DNA from: Gerris lacustris
Lineage: Eukaryota > Arthropoda > Insecta > Hemiptera > Gerridae
Assembly (NCBI GenBank): GCA_951217055.1
Contig: OX578280.1
Span: 8,039,271 to 8,103,270 of the forward strand
DNA: 64,000 bases
Direction of reading: 5' to 3'
In this document: positions 1-10,855 of the stretch, piece after piece
Layout of the letters: each line of letters starts with the position of its first letter
How positions within the stretch are numbered: the stretch's first letter is position 1
Notes under the pieces: model-generated
The model's database searches: none
What the model was told of the DNA's origin: nothing
What the model saw: the letters and a program-made list of their open reading frames with translations, nothing else
Made by a program: the position numbers and the translations under genes

Positions 1-857
1 AAGAACATTATATGATCTATATTTCTTCTGTACAGTGTATTATATTTTTGACTTTTAAGTTTGAATGTAGGTCGTAGGTTAATCTATATCACCCTTCTAG
101 TGATCTATGTCACCTTCAAAACTGTTCTTGATATTCTATCGCCCTTGTTGTGTCATGAAATACAACAAGATGTCAATAATATGACCTTTTTTTTAATTTT
201 CTAAATGTGTCTCGTTGGATTTGGTTCGAAGCTGTCTATTATCGAGACCAACTTAGCTAGTCTCTTTGCGTCCCAGCCTTCGCTCACTGTTTGTTTAAAA
301 AACCCTGCTTAATTGTATAGGTGACTCGCTCTCACTCTCAAACCCGTATATAAAACACCGTTGCCATAATTCAACCCTGCTTAAGGACAAGAGCGCGGAG
401 TTCACTTTCGAATATATCACAGTACAGAGTACACATCTATAGACGACGACGTTTCTTGAATTTATAACGATCATAATTACGTTGCATGCGTTACTCGATT
501 GTTTGTTTCTATTTATCTTGTTCTTTTTCCCGTGTTTTTACTACGAGCATATATTACACCTTCCAACGACTTTAAAATACTTGTTTTTCCTCTTTCTTTT
601 TTTTCCCCCATTCTTGCTTGACTTATTTAAGAATTCTAATTAGTAGATGGGTGCATTGTAGATTTTTTTTTATCTCTCTCTACAGTTTGGAACGCGAAGA
701 AACCCGTTTGCAGATTTAAAAAAAAAAAAAAAAAAATTCATTTTTGAAACCGGCTAACCGGGAATTTTTTTTTCTTCCCAACAGTTCTTACTTTTTTGAT
801 GACTGTCGTGTTATCTTAAAATGCACTTGGTCCTGACTGCTCATTGCTTTTGTGTGT

Positions 858-860
<3 letters not shown>
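1..860. other. AT-rich sequence, no gene recognised
   Basis: No reading frame of convincing length or composition and no family seen elsewhere in the window. It contains homopolymer runs, including a 19-base A tract near 718-736 preceded by TTT, and ends at a (TA)n microsatellite. Confidence 0.6.

Positions 861-952
<92 letters not shown>
861..952. repeat. (TA)n microsatellite
   Basis: About 92 bp of nearly pure TA with a single TACA interruption near 931-940. It creates a meaningless open frame of alternating Tyr and Ile. One of eight similar TA tracts in the window. Confidence 0.97.
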
Positions 953-980
953 AATTTAGTTTTAAATTATTGGCCTTATT

Positions 981-1474
981 ACTGGTCTTATATTACTTTG
1001 CTTTGTAAGTTTCATCACACATTTCCGTTTCCCCAATTTTGAACCACTTCCCGTGATTCAATCTATCCCAAATTTTGCACATAGATACAACTAAGGTGAA
1101 GAATACAGAAACCAAAAATAAAAGAATTAAAAAAAAAAAATGGCGTCAAATTTATTTGGTTTTCAAGTTTCATCGCACACCTATTACCCCAATTTTGAAC
1201 CACTTACCGTCATTCAATCTTCCCTAAATTTTGCACATAGATACAACTAAGGTGAAGAATACAGAAACCAAAAATAAAAAAATTAAAAAAAAAATGGCGT
1301 CAAATTTATTTGCTTTTCAAGTTTCATCGCACACCTATTACCCCAATGTTGAACCACTTACCTTCATTCAATCTTCCCCAAATTTTGCACATCGATACAA
1401 CTAAGGTGAACAATACAGAAAAAAAAATGGAAAATAAGACCAGTTTTGAAAAATGGCATTTTTATATTAATTAT
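981..1474 (+). mobile_element. Family A element, copy 1 (three internal tandem units)
   Basis: Begins with ACTGGTCTTAT (981) and carries the inverted ATAAGACCAGT at 1434-1444, followed by a conserved AT-rich end to about 1474. Between them are three tandem copies of a ~150 bp unit that starts AAGTTTCATCGCACACC and contains ACTAAGGTGAAGAATACAG, each ending in an A-rich run and an ATGGCGTCAAATTT block. No protein is encoded. Two more copies lie at 10856-11684 and 34929-35720 with different unit numbers. Interpreted as a non-autonomous element with an internal variable tandem array. Confidence 0.75.
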
Positions 1475-1603
1475 TTTTAAATGAAACATTAAGAAATAAT
1501 GTTTTAAAGAATTCAAATATTTTCCGTAAATCCAATGCAAATACAAAGTTTTGTTGGACTAATGTTATTATATGGTATTTCGTGCATAGTAAATAAATGT
1601 AAA

Positions 1604-1742
1604 AAATAGTCTGTCAAGTAGTGTGGCACATAGCTTCCTCGCTCCTATTTCGTATATTATAATGACTTTATGCTTTTTACAACCTATTATTGTAAAATTT
1701 ATTTAATTTTCCTTAGTTTTGTAAATCTGTAAAAATTGTTTT
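1604..1742 (-). mobile_element. Family B fragment, reverse 3' end
   Basis: Reverse complement of the family B tail (GTGGCACATAGCTTCCTCGC, then the Phe/Lys-rich AT stretch). It abuts a forward family B start at 1746, so the two fragments form an incomplete inverted pair with the interior of the reverse copy missing. Confidence 0.7.
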
Positions 1743-1745
1743 GAT

Positions 1746-2170
1746 TTTGCTTCCGAGCTTACCGAAGATAACGGAAGGTATATGCGATCGTTCCGAAGAA
1801 CGAAAAAAATGTACATCTCCGATTTCAAAAATTCCAAGACAGAAATCCGTCTCAGACATCAGGGAACATTTTTGGTCCGGTGTCTGTCTGTCTGTCGATC
1901 GGTATGTCGCTCAATTTTTGCGAACCGCCATATCATAAAAACTATTTGTCCGATTTTAATGAAATTTAGTTAGTAGGTCATACTCAGCTCATTGTTGGTC
2001 CTATATAAGTTTCAACCTTCTGCGCTTATTTGTTTATCTTCACCATGCTCACAAACACACATATATTTACAGCCATATCTTTAAAAGTAATCATCTGATT
2101 TTTATGGTTTGTCGAAAGTACCTGCAGATAGCACCTGCCTAATTTTAACCGTCTGCGCACTTTAAATCGT
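1746..2170 (+). mobile_element. Family B element, 3'-truncated
   Basis: Starts with the family's terminal hairpin (GCTTCCGAGCTTACCG pairing with the following CGGAAG), then the small CGTTCCGAAGAACG hairpin, the GTCTGTCTGTC block, the ATTTTAATGAAATTTAG motif and the CTCATTGTTGGTCC block. Homology fades after about 2170. Family B is a roughly 600-bp non-coding repeat with no recognisable protein. Confidence 0.75.
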
Positions 2171-2589
2171 GCTAAATTAATATGTCTATGTACTATAAAG
2201 CCGCATGGCTAACTGACTCACTGACTGATATTTCTGTTTACCAACTTCCAGAAGAGCTTCGACGCGCAACGTCCGTATTGTGAACCAAAATAATTATACA
2301 AAGTTCACTTTTCCCCCTCCTTCTCCCCTTAAAAAAATAAAAATGGCCGACTTGATTTTTAAGCTGTACTGGGGACTTATTGCTGCTAAACTTTTAGCCT
2401 TAACTTTTTTGGTAAGTCTTATTGGAAAACGCCTAAACTTTTTATGGTATTGTCTTATTGGAAAACGGACAGCACCAGCGGCAGTGCCGGATCTAGGTTT
2501 TTTCTCAGGGGGGGCAAAGGCAGATTTTGCCGCCCTTGCCACACAGGGGCAGATGTAGAAGTAGAATTTGGGGGGGGGGGTGGAACTTG

Positions 2590-3095
2590 GTGGGTTTAGC
2601 CTCTAATCCAAAGGGGGGTCCGGGGGGCCTCCCCCGGAAAATTTTATAAAATTAGGTCAAAAATGGTGAATTTTAGGCGTTTTGGCGAACCTTTTTTTAG
2701 AGATTTTTCAGCTAAAACTACAGTACCTATTCTATATTGCGTTTAAAATACCAATTAATAATGATAATTTCTATTTTATTTAACCTGTACACTATACTAT
2801 GCAATTAATTCTTCCAGATTCATTAGGAGGGGTCACCCTCCTGCCCAAAGGGGGGTTCGGGGGGCCTCCCTCGGAAAATTTTAGAAAATTAGGTTCAAAA
2901 TGGTGAATTTTAGGCGTTTTGGAGAACCTTTTTTTTTAGAGCTTTTTCAGCTAAAACAGCTACTTAAAGTTTGTTTAAAATTGTTTCTGCAGAATTTTCG
3001 AAAAATTTATTATCTAAATCGAGTTTTAGACTTAAAAAAATATTTTTTACCAGTAAAACTATACTATGCTATTAATTCTTCCAGTTTCATTATGA
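2590..3095 (+). repeat. Two-copy 237-bp tandem duplication inside the hAT element
   Basis: The block AAGGGGGGTCCGGGGGGCC plus following AAAATTGGTGAATTTTAGGCG-type sequence recurs with a 237-bp offset (2611 and 2848). Both copies end in a CTATACTATGCAATTAATTC-like stretch. Divergence is moderate. Confidence 0.8.
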
Positions 3096-3446
3096 AATAC
3101 CTTCACAACTTCCTATATAGTAACTGAATCAAGTAGATATACACTCAACTAAGCATATAAACAAACAAAAAAAAGTTTATATTTGCATCCCACATAAAAA
3201 TGTAAGTGGGAATCCCAGTTAGCAATTTTAATATCAACTTGACTATTGCTCCATAGCTAAGGCAACCATATTTATTCCAATAGTATATAGGTTTGTTTTG
3301 ATTTGTTGGTCTTCAAATAGATGTAATAACTTATTTAAATTAGTTATTGTTGTAAAATGTTTATGTTTTATTATTGTATTACATATCATGTAATATATTA
3401 ATTGTTAATATTGGCAATAAATTACTGTTTATTTATTGATATTATT

Positions 3447-4016
3447 TGCTTCCAACCTCACCGAAGGTAACTGATGCTATGTGATCGTTCTGAAGAACGA
3501 CAAATTTTTAGGTCTCCGATTTCAAAAATTCCAAGACATATTCAGACATCAGGGAACACTTTTGGGTCCGTGTCTGTCTGTCACTTTTTTTTGCGAACCA
3601 ACATATCTTAAAAACTACTCGTCAGATTTTAATGAAGTTTGGATGGTAGGTCATGATTAGCCTATTGTTGGTCCCATATAAGTTTCAACCTTTTGCGCCT
3701 ATTTGTTTCTCTTCCACATGCGCACAAGCATACATTTATTTACACCTACAGCTTCAAAAGTACTTTTCCGATTTGTATGAAATTTTTATAGTTTATCGAA
3801 AGAAACCCGCAGATAGCCCCAGGTTAATATGAATCGTTTGCGTTCTTTAATTTTTGCTAAATTGATACTTTAATTTGGGTAAAACATCCAAACAATTTTG
3901 AAAGATTAAAAAAACGGGTAGACAATGAAACAAAATAGACAATAATAGCTTTAAATGCATAAAATCAATAAAGTACGTAAAAGGATGCGAGGAAGGGATG
4001 TGCCATATCAATTCAA
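3447..4016 (+). mobile_element. Family B element, near full length
   Basis: From the TTGCTTCCAACCTCACCGAAGG start through GTCTGTCTGTC, GATTTTAATGAAGTTTGG, GCAGATAGCCCCAGG and the AATCAATAAAGTACGT block to the TGTGCCATATCAATTCA end. It sits inside the hAT element and directly abuts the hairpin element that follows, so it was either carried by the hAT element or inserted into it. Confidence 0.85.
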
Positions 4017-4019
4017 CGT

Positions 4020-4394
4020 ATTTTTACGAATATCTCGCTTCCTATGGCTCGGAGACAAATTAAAATTATTATCAAAAAGCAAAACTATTAAATCTCCCAC
4101 AAAAAAAGGTCTCATTTTTTATGCACAAAGAACGGTTTAGCAAAAACCTAGTTCTACTATAACTTGCATTGTGATTGTTTTTGAACGACTTGTTATATGA
4201 TTTTGTGAATATATCGCTTCTTCTGACTCGGAGACCAATTGAGGATCAGATCAAAATTTAAGAATCTAAAATTTCACACAAGAAACAATATGTTCATTTT
4301 TTACGTACAACGAACCGTTTGGATAATAATGCGCGCTCCGAAGTTTCCCTTATTGTCTCCGAGCCATAGGAAGCGAGATAATTCGTATAAAAAA
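4020..4394. mobile_element. Family R hairpin element with ~38-bp inverted ends
   Basis: TACGAATATCTCGCTTCC followed by TATGGCTCGGAGACAA at the left is mirrored at the right by TTGTCTCCGAGCCATAGG and GCGAGATAATTCGTA. The interior is AT-rich and also carries a second, diverged CGCTTC...CTCGGAGACC block near 4212-4233. No coding potential. Interpreted as a MITE. Confidence 0.75.
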
Positions 4395-4404
4395 GACCAG
4401 TCAG

Positions 4405-4660
4405 CACCATGACTTAATGAGCGAATTTTCAATGAAATCTGCGTATTATCGGATTATAATAATATAGAAAAATGTTGGTTAAGAATTTGGATGGGTGAAA
4501 AAAAAATTGGTACACAAAATTTGACCCGTAAATGGACTCCAAAAAGTATTATATTTTGTATTAATAGTATTATTATTTGCGTTAACAGTTTGAGTCTTTC
4601 TTGACACATCGAACTTCTTAAATAGTTTTTGATAAACTTCAATATGCTTAAGTTTCTTTC
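4405..4660 (-). mobile_element. Family L fragment, reverse
   Basis: Reverse complement of the right end of the element at 22153-22775: CACCATGACTTAATGAGCG, then the GGGTGAAAAAAA and GACCCGTAAATGGACTCC blocks. Lies inside the hAT element. The left end of the family is missing. Confidence 0.65.
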
Positions 4661-5264
4661 ACATTAACTGTAAAGAAAAAAAGGGTAAACGAAGTTAAGG
4701 GTGGCCTATATCAGATTGGACAAGATAACTGTAATTATATTACATATAATTAAAATTACATTTCACCTATTTTTTTTTCATGAACGTTTTATTATTTTTC
4801 CTTTATTTATCATTTTATTTTTCCACCTCGTTTTGCCGCCCCCCGGGCGTGCCGCCTGGGGCGCTTGCCCCCCGCAGCCCCCCCTTAGATCCGGCACTGA
4901 CCAGCGGTAACTGATTCATACGATCTACAACTTTGGTCCTATGACTTTTTGTCGTATCATCATCGGTTGTACCTTAGATGGTAATCATTTTGGTATTGTT
5001 TTGGTTTTATTTTTTTCCTTTTTGTCTTTGAATGGCCATAGTTTCTATAATTGTTGACCGATTTTATTTCTGATTAAGGCCCTTGAATCTTACACTAATG
5101 CTCTTTAAATTAATTATATTTTTATTTCATTAGTTCATCCTATTTGCTGAGAACTATATGATGTATATCGTTGAAAAGCTCCTTGAATAGTAGATTACAT
5201 TTTGTGTTAGTTTAAAGAGGGTAAAATTGATTTTTTTTTTTTTTTTTAAACAATAATTGTTTGT

Positions 5265-5336
5265 AAAAGCAAAAATCAATAAAGTACGTGAATAGGATGA
5301 GAGGAAGCTATGTGCCACACCAATTGGCAGTCTATT
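5265..5336 (+). mobile_element. Family B 3' end fragment
   Basis: Only the family tail: AAAATCAATAAAGTACGTG, GGAAGCTATGTGCCACACC and AATTGGCAGTCTATTTT. It follows a T17AAA tract at 5231. Confidence 0.7.
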
Positions 5337-6225
5337 TTACCATAATGTAATGTAAAATGTTATTTTATTATATAATAACGTTTATACTTGATAATCTACG
5401 AACACCTAAAAAGTATTTGGTTGCAATTACTTCCCTGTGATTTTTTTCTTTTACATCTGTATAAGTAGTCTCGTTTTTTTTTTTTTTTTTAAAAAAAAGA
5501 TCTCATACAAATTAGATGGGTTGTACAGTATTTTTTTTATCTCTATAATGAAAGAAGCTAAAGAGTTGCTTAAGAGAGAGGACGGGAGACCTGAAGCCAG
5601 AAGGAAGCCTACAATTTAAAGGTGTGTCGTAACAAATTAAACTGTCCTGATAACTTGACTAAGGTAACCGTGGGAGCACCGCAAGGCTCTATCTTCGAAC
5701 TAATTGTATTTATCTTGTATACTAAAACGGGGAGTGAACTGAGTCTTAACTCGTTCGAACGATAAAAAGAAAAAAAAAAAACAACTTAGATTCCTTTCAG
5801 AAGCTCATGGGAAAACAAGGCTCGTTTATCTGAACCTTATCTCTTTCAGTGTTGCCATAACTTCCTTGCTAAAAAGTCCCAACTAGACACCCCTACCAAC
5901 TGTTAAGGAACAAACAATTGTATAATCGGTAATTTCTCTTAACTTAAAGTAATTTTAACCGATCTCTTTATCTTCTTCTTCTTTTTTTTATTTTAATCGC
6001 TTTTCAAGAGAAAACGTTTTTCACACAAGATAATTTAAAGATTTGTAATTGTTTGAGTGTTATAAAATGTTCTGTGAAATCTCATTAAATCCTTTGTTTT
6101 TTACTAATTAGAAGGACTTGTTGTCCTTGGGCTCTCAGATATATTTGTAGTATAATTTAGATTTTCTTTACATAAAAGATAATGGTTTATAATAAGATCT
6201 TGTTAATAGTTTTTTTAATTTTTTT
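5337..6225. other. AT-rich interval without gene
   Basis: Holds a short family D end near 5392-5450 (CACCTAAAAAGTATTTGG ... ACTTCCCTGTGATTT), a T17A8 junction at 5474-5498, and otherwise sequence I do not recognise. No credible coding region. Confidence 0.5.
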
Positions 6226-6855
6226 AGGGTCCGTAGGCAAAACCAAGGACCCTTATATTTTCCTGCGTGTGTCTGTCCGTCCGACCTATCGCGTGCTCTC
6301 ACGGCTACACCTTTCGTCCGATCACTTTGAAATTTGGCATGTATGTGTCTTGTACCTACCCACATATTTTAAAAATATAGCGACATAAAAAAACATTTTT
6401 CAAAAAAACTTAAGGGTTTACATTTTTTTATTTTTTTTCGACACCGTGAGGGGTATCATATGTAAGGGTACGTCGAGCTGATTACAAAAATATATATTTC
6501 TTTGGTTATAACTTTGATAGGGCGAGCGTAGGCAAGTTTGAAGTGGGTGTGAAACGTGTCCCCCCCCCCCTCTATCTCGCTAAAAAAATATTATTTTATT
6601 TTTTATTGACAAAATACGTTTTTTTATAATTATGGTCTTTTCGATGTATTTATATGGTTGTAGTCCGGTTCAGTGGCAAAAAAATACTTTATCAGAGTGC
6701 GTGTTTTGAGAATATCAGACCCTTAGAATTGTTCAAAGTAAGCTTTTTAACATTTTAAAAAAACACTGTTAATACACTTTACAGTAAAACACTAAACAGT
6801 GTGGCCTACGGACCCTCGCTGTGTGCTGACTAGCACACACTTGACCTGTTTATTT
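6226..6855 (+). mobile_element. Family C element, copy 1 (full length)
   Basis: Inverted ends AGGGTCCGTAGGC (6226) and GCCTACGGACCCT (to 6816), followed by a conserved tail with the palindrome TGTGTGCTGACTAGCACACA. Just inside the left end is a self-complementary AGGGTCC...GGACCCTTATA hairpin and the GTGTCTGTCCGTCCG block, then CTTTGAAATTTGGCATGTATG. It includes a poly-C run near 6560. Copies at 20216 and 44645. Confidence 0.85.
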
Positions 6856-6959
6856 TTATTTTAAAATTGTTTCTGTGTTATATACCTACGTAGTATATTT
6901 AAATACAATGTTTTGTGATGGGACTGGAGAAAATTCATCTTTTGCAAATTTTGCTTGTT

Positions 6960-7535
6960 TTGATCTTACCGAAACGGAAGCATTGTGTTCACTTTTGAGG
7001 TGTTTCTCCGATTTTAAAAATTTCAAGACAGAAATCCGTTTTAGACATCAGGGAACATTTTTGGTTCCGTGTCTGTCTGTCGTTCAATTTTTGCGAACCA
7101 ACATATAAAAAACTACACGTCCGATTTTAATGAAATTTTTATGGTGATTCATAATTAACTCATTGTTGGTCCCATATAAGTTTCAACCTTCTGCGCGCTC
7201 ATTTGTTTCTCTTCCTCATGCGCTCAAACATACATATATATATTTACACATATAGCTTCAAAAGTACTTATCTGATTTGAATGAAACTTTTATAGTTTAT
7301 GGAAAGTAACCCGCAGATAGCCCCAGATCAATTTGAACTGTCTGCGCTCTTTAACTTTTGCTAAATTGATACTTTAATTCAAGTAAAAAATCAAAACAAT
7401 TTTGACAGATTAAAAAACGGGAGAAAAAATTAAACAAATTAGACAATAATGGTTAGTAAAAGTATAAAATCATTAAAGTATACGCGATAGGATGTGAGGA
7501 AGCAATGTGCCACACTAATTATTGACAGATTATTT
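6960..7535 (+). mobile_element. Family B element
   Basis: Full from a degraded terminal hairpin (GATCTTACCGAAACGGAAGC) to GTGCCACACTAATTATTGACAG. Contains the GTCTGTCTGTC block, ATTTTAATGAAATTTTTATGG and GCAGATAGCCCCAGATC. Confidence 0.8.
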
Positions 7536-7628
7536 TTATTATTTTTAAAATGTTCTTATTAATCGTAATACTTTTTACTTCCTCATTTATGCTTTATAAA
7601 AAAGTATAAAGTTTATGAATGGTGCAAA

Positions 7629-7694
7629 GGTACATAATGAATTAAAAGTACATAATGAATGAAAAGTACATAATGAATGAAAAGTACATAATGT
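7629..7694 (+). repeat. 18-bp tandem repeat, four copies
   Basis: GTACATAATGAATGAAAA repeats about four times with slight variation, ending GTACATAATGTG. Confidence 0.9.
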
Positions 7695-7878
7695 GTCTTA
7701 GGTGCAGAACGTAATAATATTTGAAGGGGGGATAGCTTAGAATGGGCAGATTATACAGATTAATAAAATACGTATAATTATAATTTGATTGAATCCGATG
7801 ATTCCATTATCAAATCAGATGGTTTCTGTTGATAATAAGAGTTTGATTCATTGATTCAGAATAAATTCTAAGAAGTTA

Positions 7879-8541
7879 GGAATTTATTTCAATTATATTT
7901 GTATTGTCTAATTTAGTAAATTTTACGAAGAATTAAAACTGGGAATATTTACTTTTAAAACCGAAAACATAAATATTCATGTGTTAATATAAATTTCAAA
8001 TCATGTTGGTTGTAATTACTGGATTTTTATCGGAAGATTTATATTCCTTCTAGTTATTTAGTGTTTTGCTTCCGAGCTTACCGAAGGTAACGGAAGCATT
8101 GTGTTCACTTTTGAGAACAAAAAAGTTAAATGCCTCCGATTTTAAAAATTCCAAGACAGAAATCCGTTTCAGACATCAGGGAACATTTTTGGTTCCGTGT
8201 CTGTCTGTCTGTCTGTCGGTCTGTGTGTCCGCGAATTATGAAACGTGCGACGATAACTTGAGTATTTTTACTATTCTCCCTTTTTCTCCTTGTCATAATG
8301 ATTTTTTTTTTAATTCTTAGGAATTGCAATTGGCGAACCTATGCCGGAAACGAATAAATAGGAATTTATTTCAATTATATTTGTATTGTCTAATTTGATA
8401 AATTTTACGAAGAATTAAAATTGTGAATATTTATTTTAAAACCGAGAACATAAATATTCATGAGTTAGTATAAATTTCAAATTATGTTGGTTGTAATTCC
8501 TGGATTTTTATCGAAAGACCTACCAGCTATTTAGTGTTTTT
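7879..8541 (+). repeat. Direct duplication of ~185 bp split by a family B fragment
   Basis: The block AGGAATTTATTTCAATTATA through TAGTGTTTT occurs at 7879-8066 and 8356-8541 (offset 475-477 bp) with about 90% identity by eye. A family B 5' fragment (8070-8235) plus a ~90-bp AT-rich stretch separates the copies. A related 39-bp block (GGCGAACCTATGCCGGAAAC) near 8330 recurs near 9513. Confidence 0.8.
8070..8235 (+). mobile_element. Family B 5' fragment
   Basis: Terminal hairpin GCTTCCGAGCTTACCGAAGG to GTCTGTCTGTCTGTCGG, then homology stops and changes into GACGATAACTTGAGTA, a phrase also found in family M (23100, 23450). Confidence 0.8.
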
Positions 8542-8562
8542 AACTATTCTCCCATTTTCTCA

Positions 8563-9442
8563 TTTTTAGGGTTTTGTAGATACTTCTCAAAACCCTTATA
8601 CCGAGGGTGATGTGTCCGTCCGTCCGTCGCTCTTTGGTTCATAGGGCCCGAACCGTTTTAGCGAAAGTACTGAAATTTGAAACACTGGTGCAACTTTTTG
8701 ACCCAACCACAGGAAAAAAATATAGAAGTTCATAATTAGATTTGCGCATGCGCAATTTGAAAAAAATGTGGTAAACTCAAAAATTTATATTTTTTAAATT
8801 TTTGAGTAGGGTATCAAATGAAAGCTGATGAAGAGTGGGGCACAAATATATATATGATTTTTTAAATGTTGCATTCCTTATTGGTTAAATAAATCAAAAT
8901 ATACCCCAAAAATTCCCCCCCCCCTCCAACCACTATAGATCGGCTGGCGCTAAAATTTTGAAATAATTCATGCTAATATCTTATTGTGGGGCGATGAAAA
9001 TTCCGGGAGTTCATCCCAAATTTTCAAAAATTGTTAATTTTGGGCGCGAAAAAGTGAAGTGCGCCCAAAATTTTATTTTTTTAAAATTTTGAGTTGGGTA
9101 TTAAATGAAAGCTGCTGAAGAGTAGGACACAAATATATATATGCTATTTTAAATTTTTAATTCTTCATTGGTTTTATAAGTCAAAATATACCCTCAATAA
9201 ACCCCCCCCCCCCAAATTTTATATAAGGGCTGGTCTTAAAATTTTGAAATGATTCATGGTTACACCGTATGGTTGGGCGATGAAAATTTCCTAAAAAATG
9301 TAATTTATCTTGTCGTTATTACCTATAAAAAACATTGTGACCTCCCGGGGGATCGAACCCGGGACCCTTAGGATCGAAGAAAAAAAATCTTAATTACATT
9401 ACTTAATTAGGGTATGCTTAATCATCTACAAAACCCTAAAAA
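8563..9442 (+). mobile_element. Family D element, copy 1, with tRNA T-arm-like segment
   Basis: Ends TTTTTAGGGTTTTGTAGAT and ATC[A]TCTACAAAACCCTAAAAA. Left end folds (AGGGTTTTG with CAAAACCCT) and is followed by CCGTCCGTCCGTCGC and TGAAATTTGAAACAC. Internally the sequence is partly duplicated (the GGGTATCAAATGAAAGCTG block occurs near 8808 and 9098). At 9344-9363 the minus strand reads CCCGGGTTCGATCCCCCGGG, which matches the T-arm and B-box consensus (GWTCRANNC). No protein. Confidence 0.8.
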
Positions 9443-10339
9443 GTACTTGGACGCAAGTACTTCCCTGTGATTTATATAAGGATTTTTAAAAAAAATTGTT
9501 TGCATTGTAATTGGCGATCCTACGCCGGAAACGAATAAATAGTTTAAGTGGGCGTATCAAAAAATAAATTTTCGAATGATGAATCAATTGACATTGATAT
9601 TCAGGTACTCTCAGATGTTGGTTATAGGATTTTATGATGGGATACTTGTACACATGTGCTTCGGCGAAGTTGTGACGGAATATTTTGCGATATTTTACGA
9701 CATGATCACAGTCTGTTGTGTTGCTTTAGACAGGTTATTTATAAGGGTGTGGATGGATGGACTGCCCTGGTGTGTTAGAAGGAAAAGGACGTAGAGCCGT
9801 ATGTAGGTATATTATGTTGTGCGTGTCCTCAGGATGTGTCCTTAATCTCGTGACCCCAGGAGATGGTCACGACCCTGTCCCAAGCACGGACCTGACCCCT
9901 TCTCTCTGCTTCCAACCATTCTCTACTTGTTGGAGCCCATTGCGTTTTTGTTTTCTCAAGTCCTGCACGTGTGACATCTGCTCCAGGACGTTGAACTTCA
10001 CCGTCGGGCTTTGTTCTTCACTCCATCAACTTCTTATACCCTTTCGATAAAAAATTCTATATTTTAATTTGAAACCTTCAAAACAAAAATGATAATTGTT
10101 AAATGTAGTTGGGCAGTTGGTTTCGTCTTCTAATTTTTTCGGTAAGTTCAAGCAACATCTCTCTAATTTTTTGAAAAATAAGACAAACGACATATATCTA
10201 CAATTCATCTTTAATGTAATCGTAGATTAAATTATAATATGACTTCTGCTTTGGTGAAGTCGCAAGAAGAACGGTCAGATCGTTTTAATAAACAGATGTT
10301 GATTCAAACTATATTTTGTTTTTTATTTTATTTTTTTAG
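9443..10339. other. Interval without recognised gene; relatively GC-rich block at 9740-10040
   Basis: The 300-bp block at 9740-10040 is richer in G+C than its surroundings. Its minus strand has an open stretch with phrases such as SREWLEAERRGQVRAWDRV that could be the end of a decayed transposon protein. I cannot identify it, and other frames are equally open. The rest is AT-rich. Confidence 0.35.
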
Positions 10340-10415
10340 TTTTGTCAAGGTGCAAAAATTCGATTTTGAGTAATTTACGGATCTTTTTGGACCTTTTTTT
10401 AAGGTCCCCTAACTT
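10340..10415 (+). mobile_element. Family F fragment
   Basis: Short stretch with AAAATTCGATTTTGAG and AAGGTCCCCT, matching the start of family F. As elsewhere, a family E copy follows immediately. Confidence 0.5.
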
Positions 10416-10445
10416 CTAAAAATTAATTTAAAAGAAACCATTTTT

Positions 10446-10855
10446 AGGGTTTCGTTGGTAAAACCAAAAAAAGAAACCCTTATAATTTCGTTCATGTGTC
10501 TGTCTGTCTGTCTGTCTGTCACTCTGTACGGTTCCAATAACTTTTGAATAAAAAGAGATAAAAACATGAAACTTTCCAATATTAAAGATCGTTTTGACAC
10601 GCACACAGGAAAAATTTAGCGAACTCAAAATTATAAGCTGTTCAAATCCAAAATGGCGGATAACTCACGTCATGCAAAAATTTTTTTTTTTTTTAATTTT
10701 GAGTGGGGTATCAAATGAAAGGGTAGATTACAAAAATATAGAACACTTGTGGATAGCGTTTAATTTTCCACCCCATTTTATCAAAAAACATCAAAATCCC
10801 CCCCCCCCCCCTCCTTTACTAATTTCATGTTTACAACACCAACGAAACCCTTTTT
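10446..10855 (+). mobile_element. Family E element, copy 1
   Basis: Inverted ends AGGGTTTCGTTGGT and ACCAACGAAACCCT. The left end also folds on itself (AGGGTTTC...GAAACCCTTATA). Then come GTCTGTCTGTCTGTC, TTTTGAATAAAAAGAGAT and ACATGAAACTTTCC, and a poly-C run near 10798. The usual downstream tail (ACGTGAGACTTCACGCAC) is displaced to 11685 by an inserted family A element. Confidence 0.85.

Larger units (their letters stand above)
2482..4899. mobile_element. Non-autonomous hAT-type DNA transposon
   Basis: Ends are CAGTGCCGGATCTA (2482) and its inverse TAGATCCGGCACTG (to 4899). They are flanked by an exact 8-bp direct repeat ACCAGCGG at 2474-2481 and 4900-4907. An 8-bp duplication with CAGTG-type ends is the signature of the hAT superfamily. 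G/C runs follow the inverted repeats at both ends. No transposase frame is visible: the 2.4 kb interior holds a 237-bp tandem duplication, a family B copy, a hairpin element and a family L fragment. The exact duplication suggests the outer insertion is not very old, or that the ends were well conserved. Confidence 0.85.

Noticed and set aside
821..1042. Open frame rich in Tyr-Ile repeats
   Set aside because: Produced by the (TA)n microsatellite; the same happens at 35926, 46656, 53888 and 57606.
9344..9363. tRNA gene (minus strand)
   Set aside because: Only a T-arm-like hairpin is present; no acceptor stem, anticodon arm or D-arm can be placed around it.
9576..10050. Two overlapping plus-strand frames of 72 and 97 codons
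   Set aside because: No recognisable domain, the frames overlap, and the minus strand is equally open. It may be a decayed transposon end but cannot be supported.
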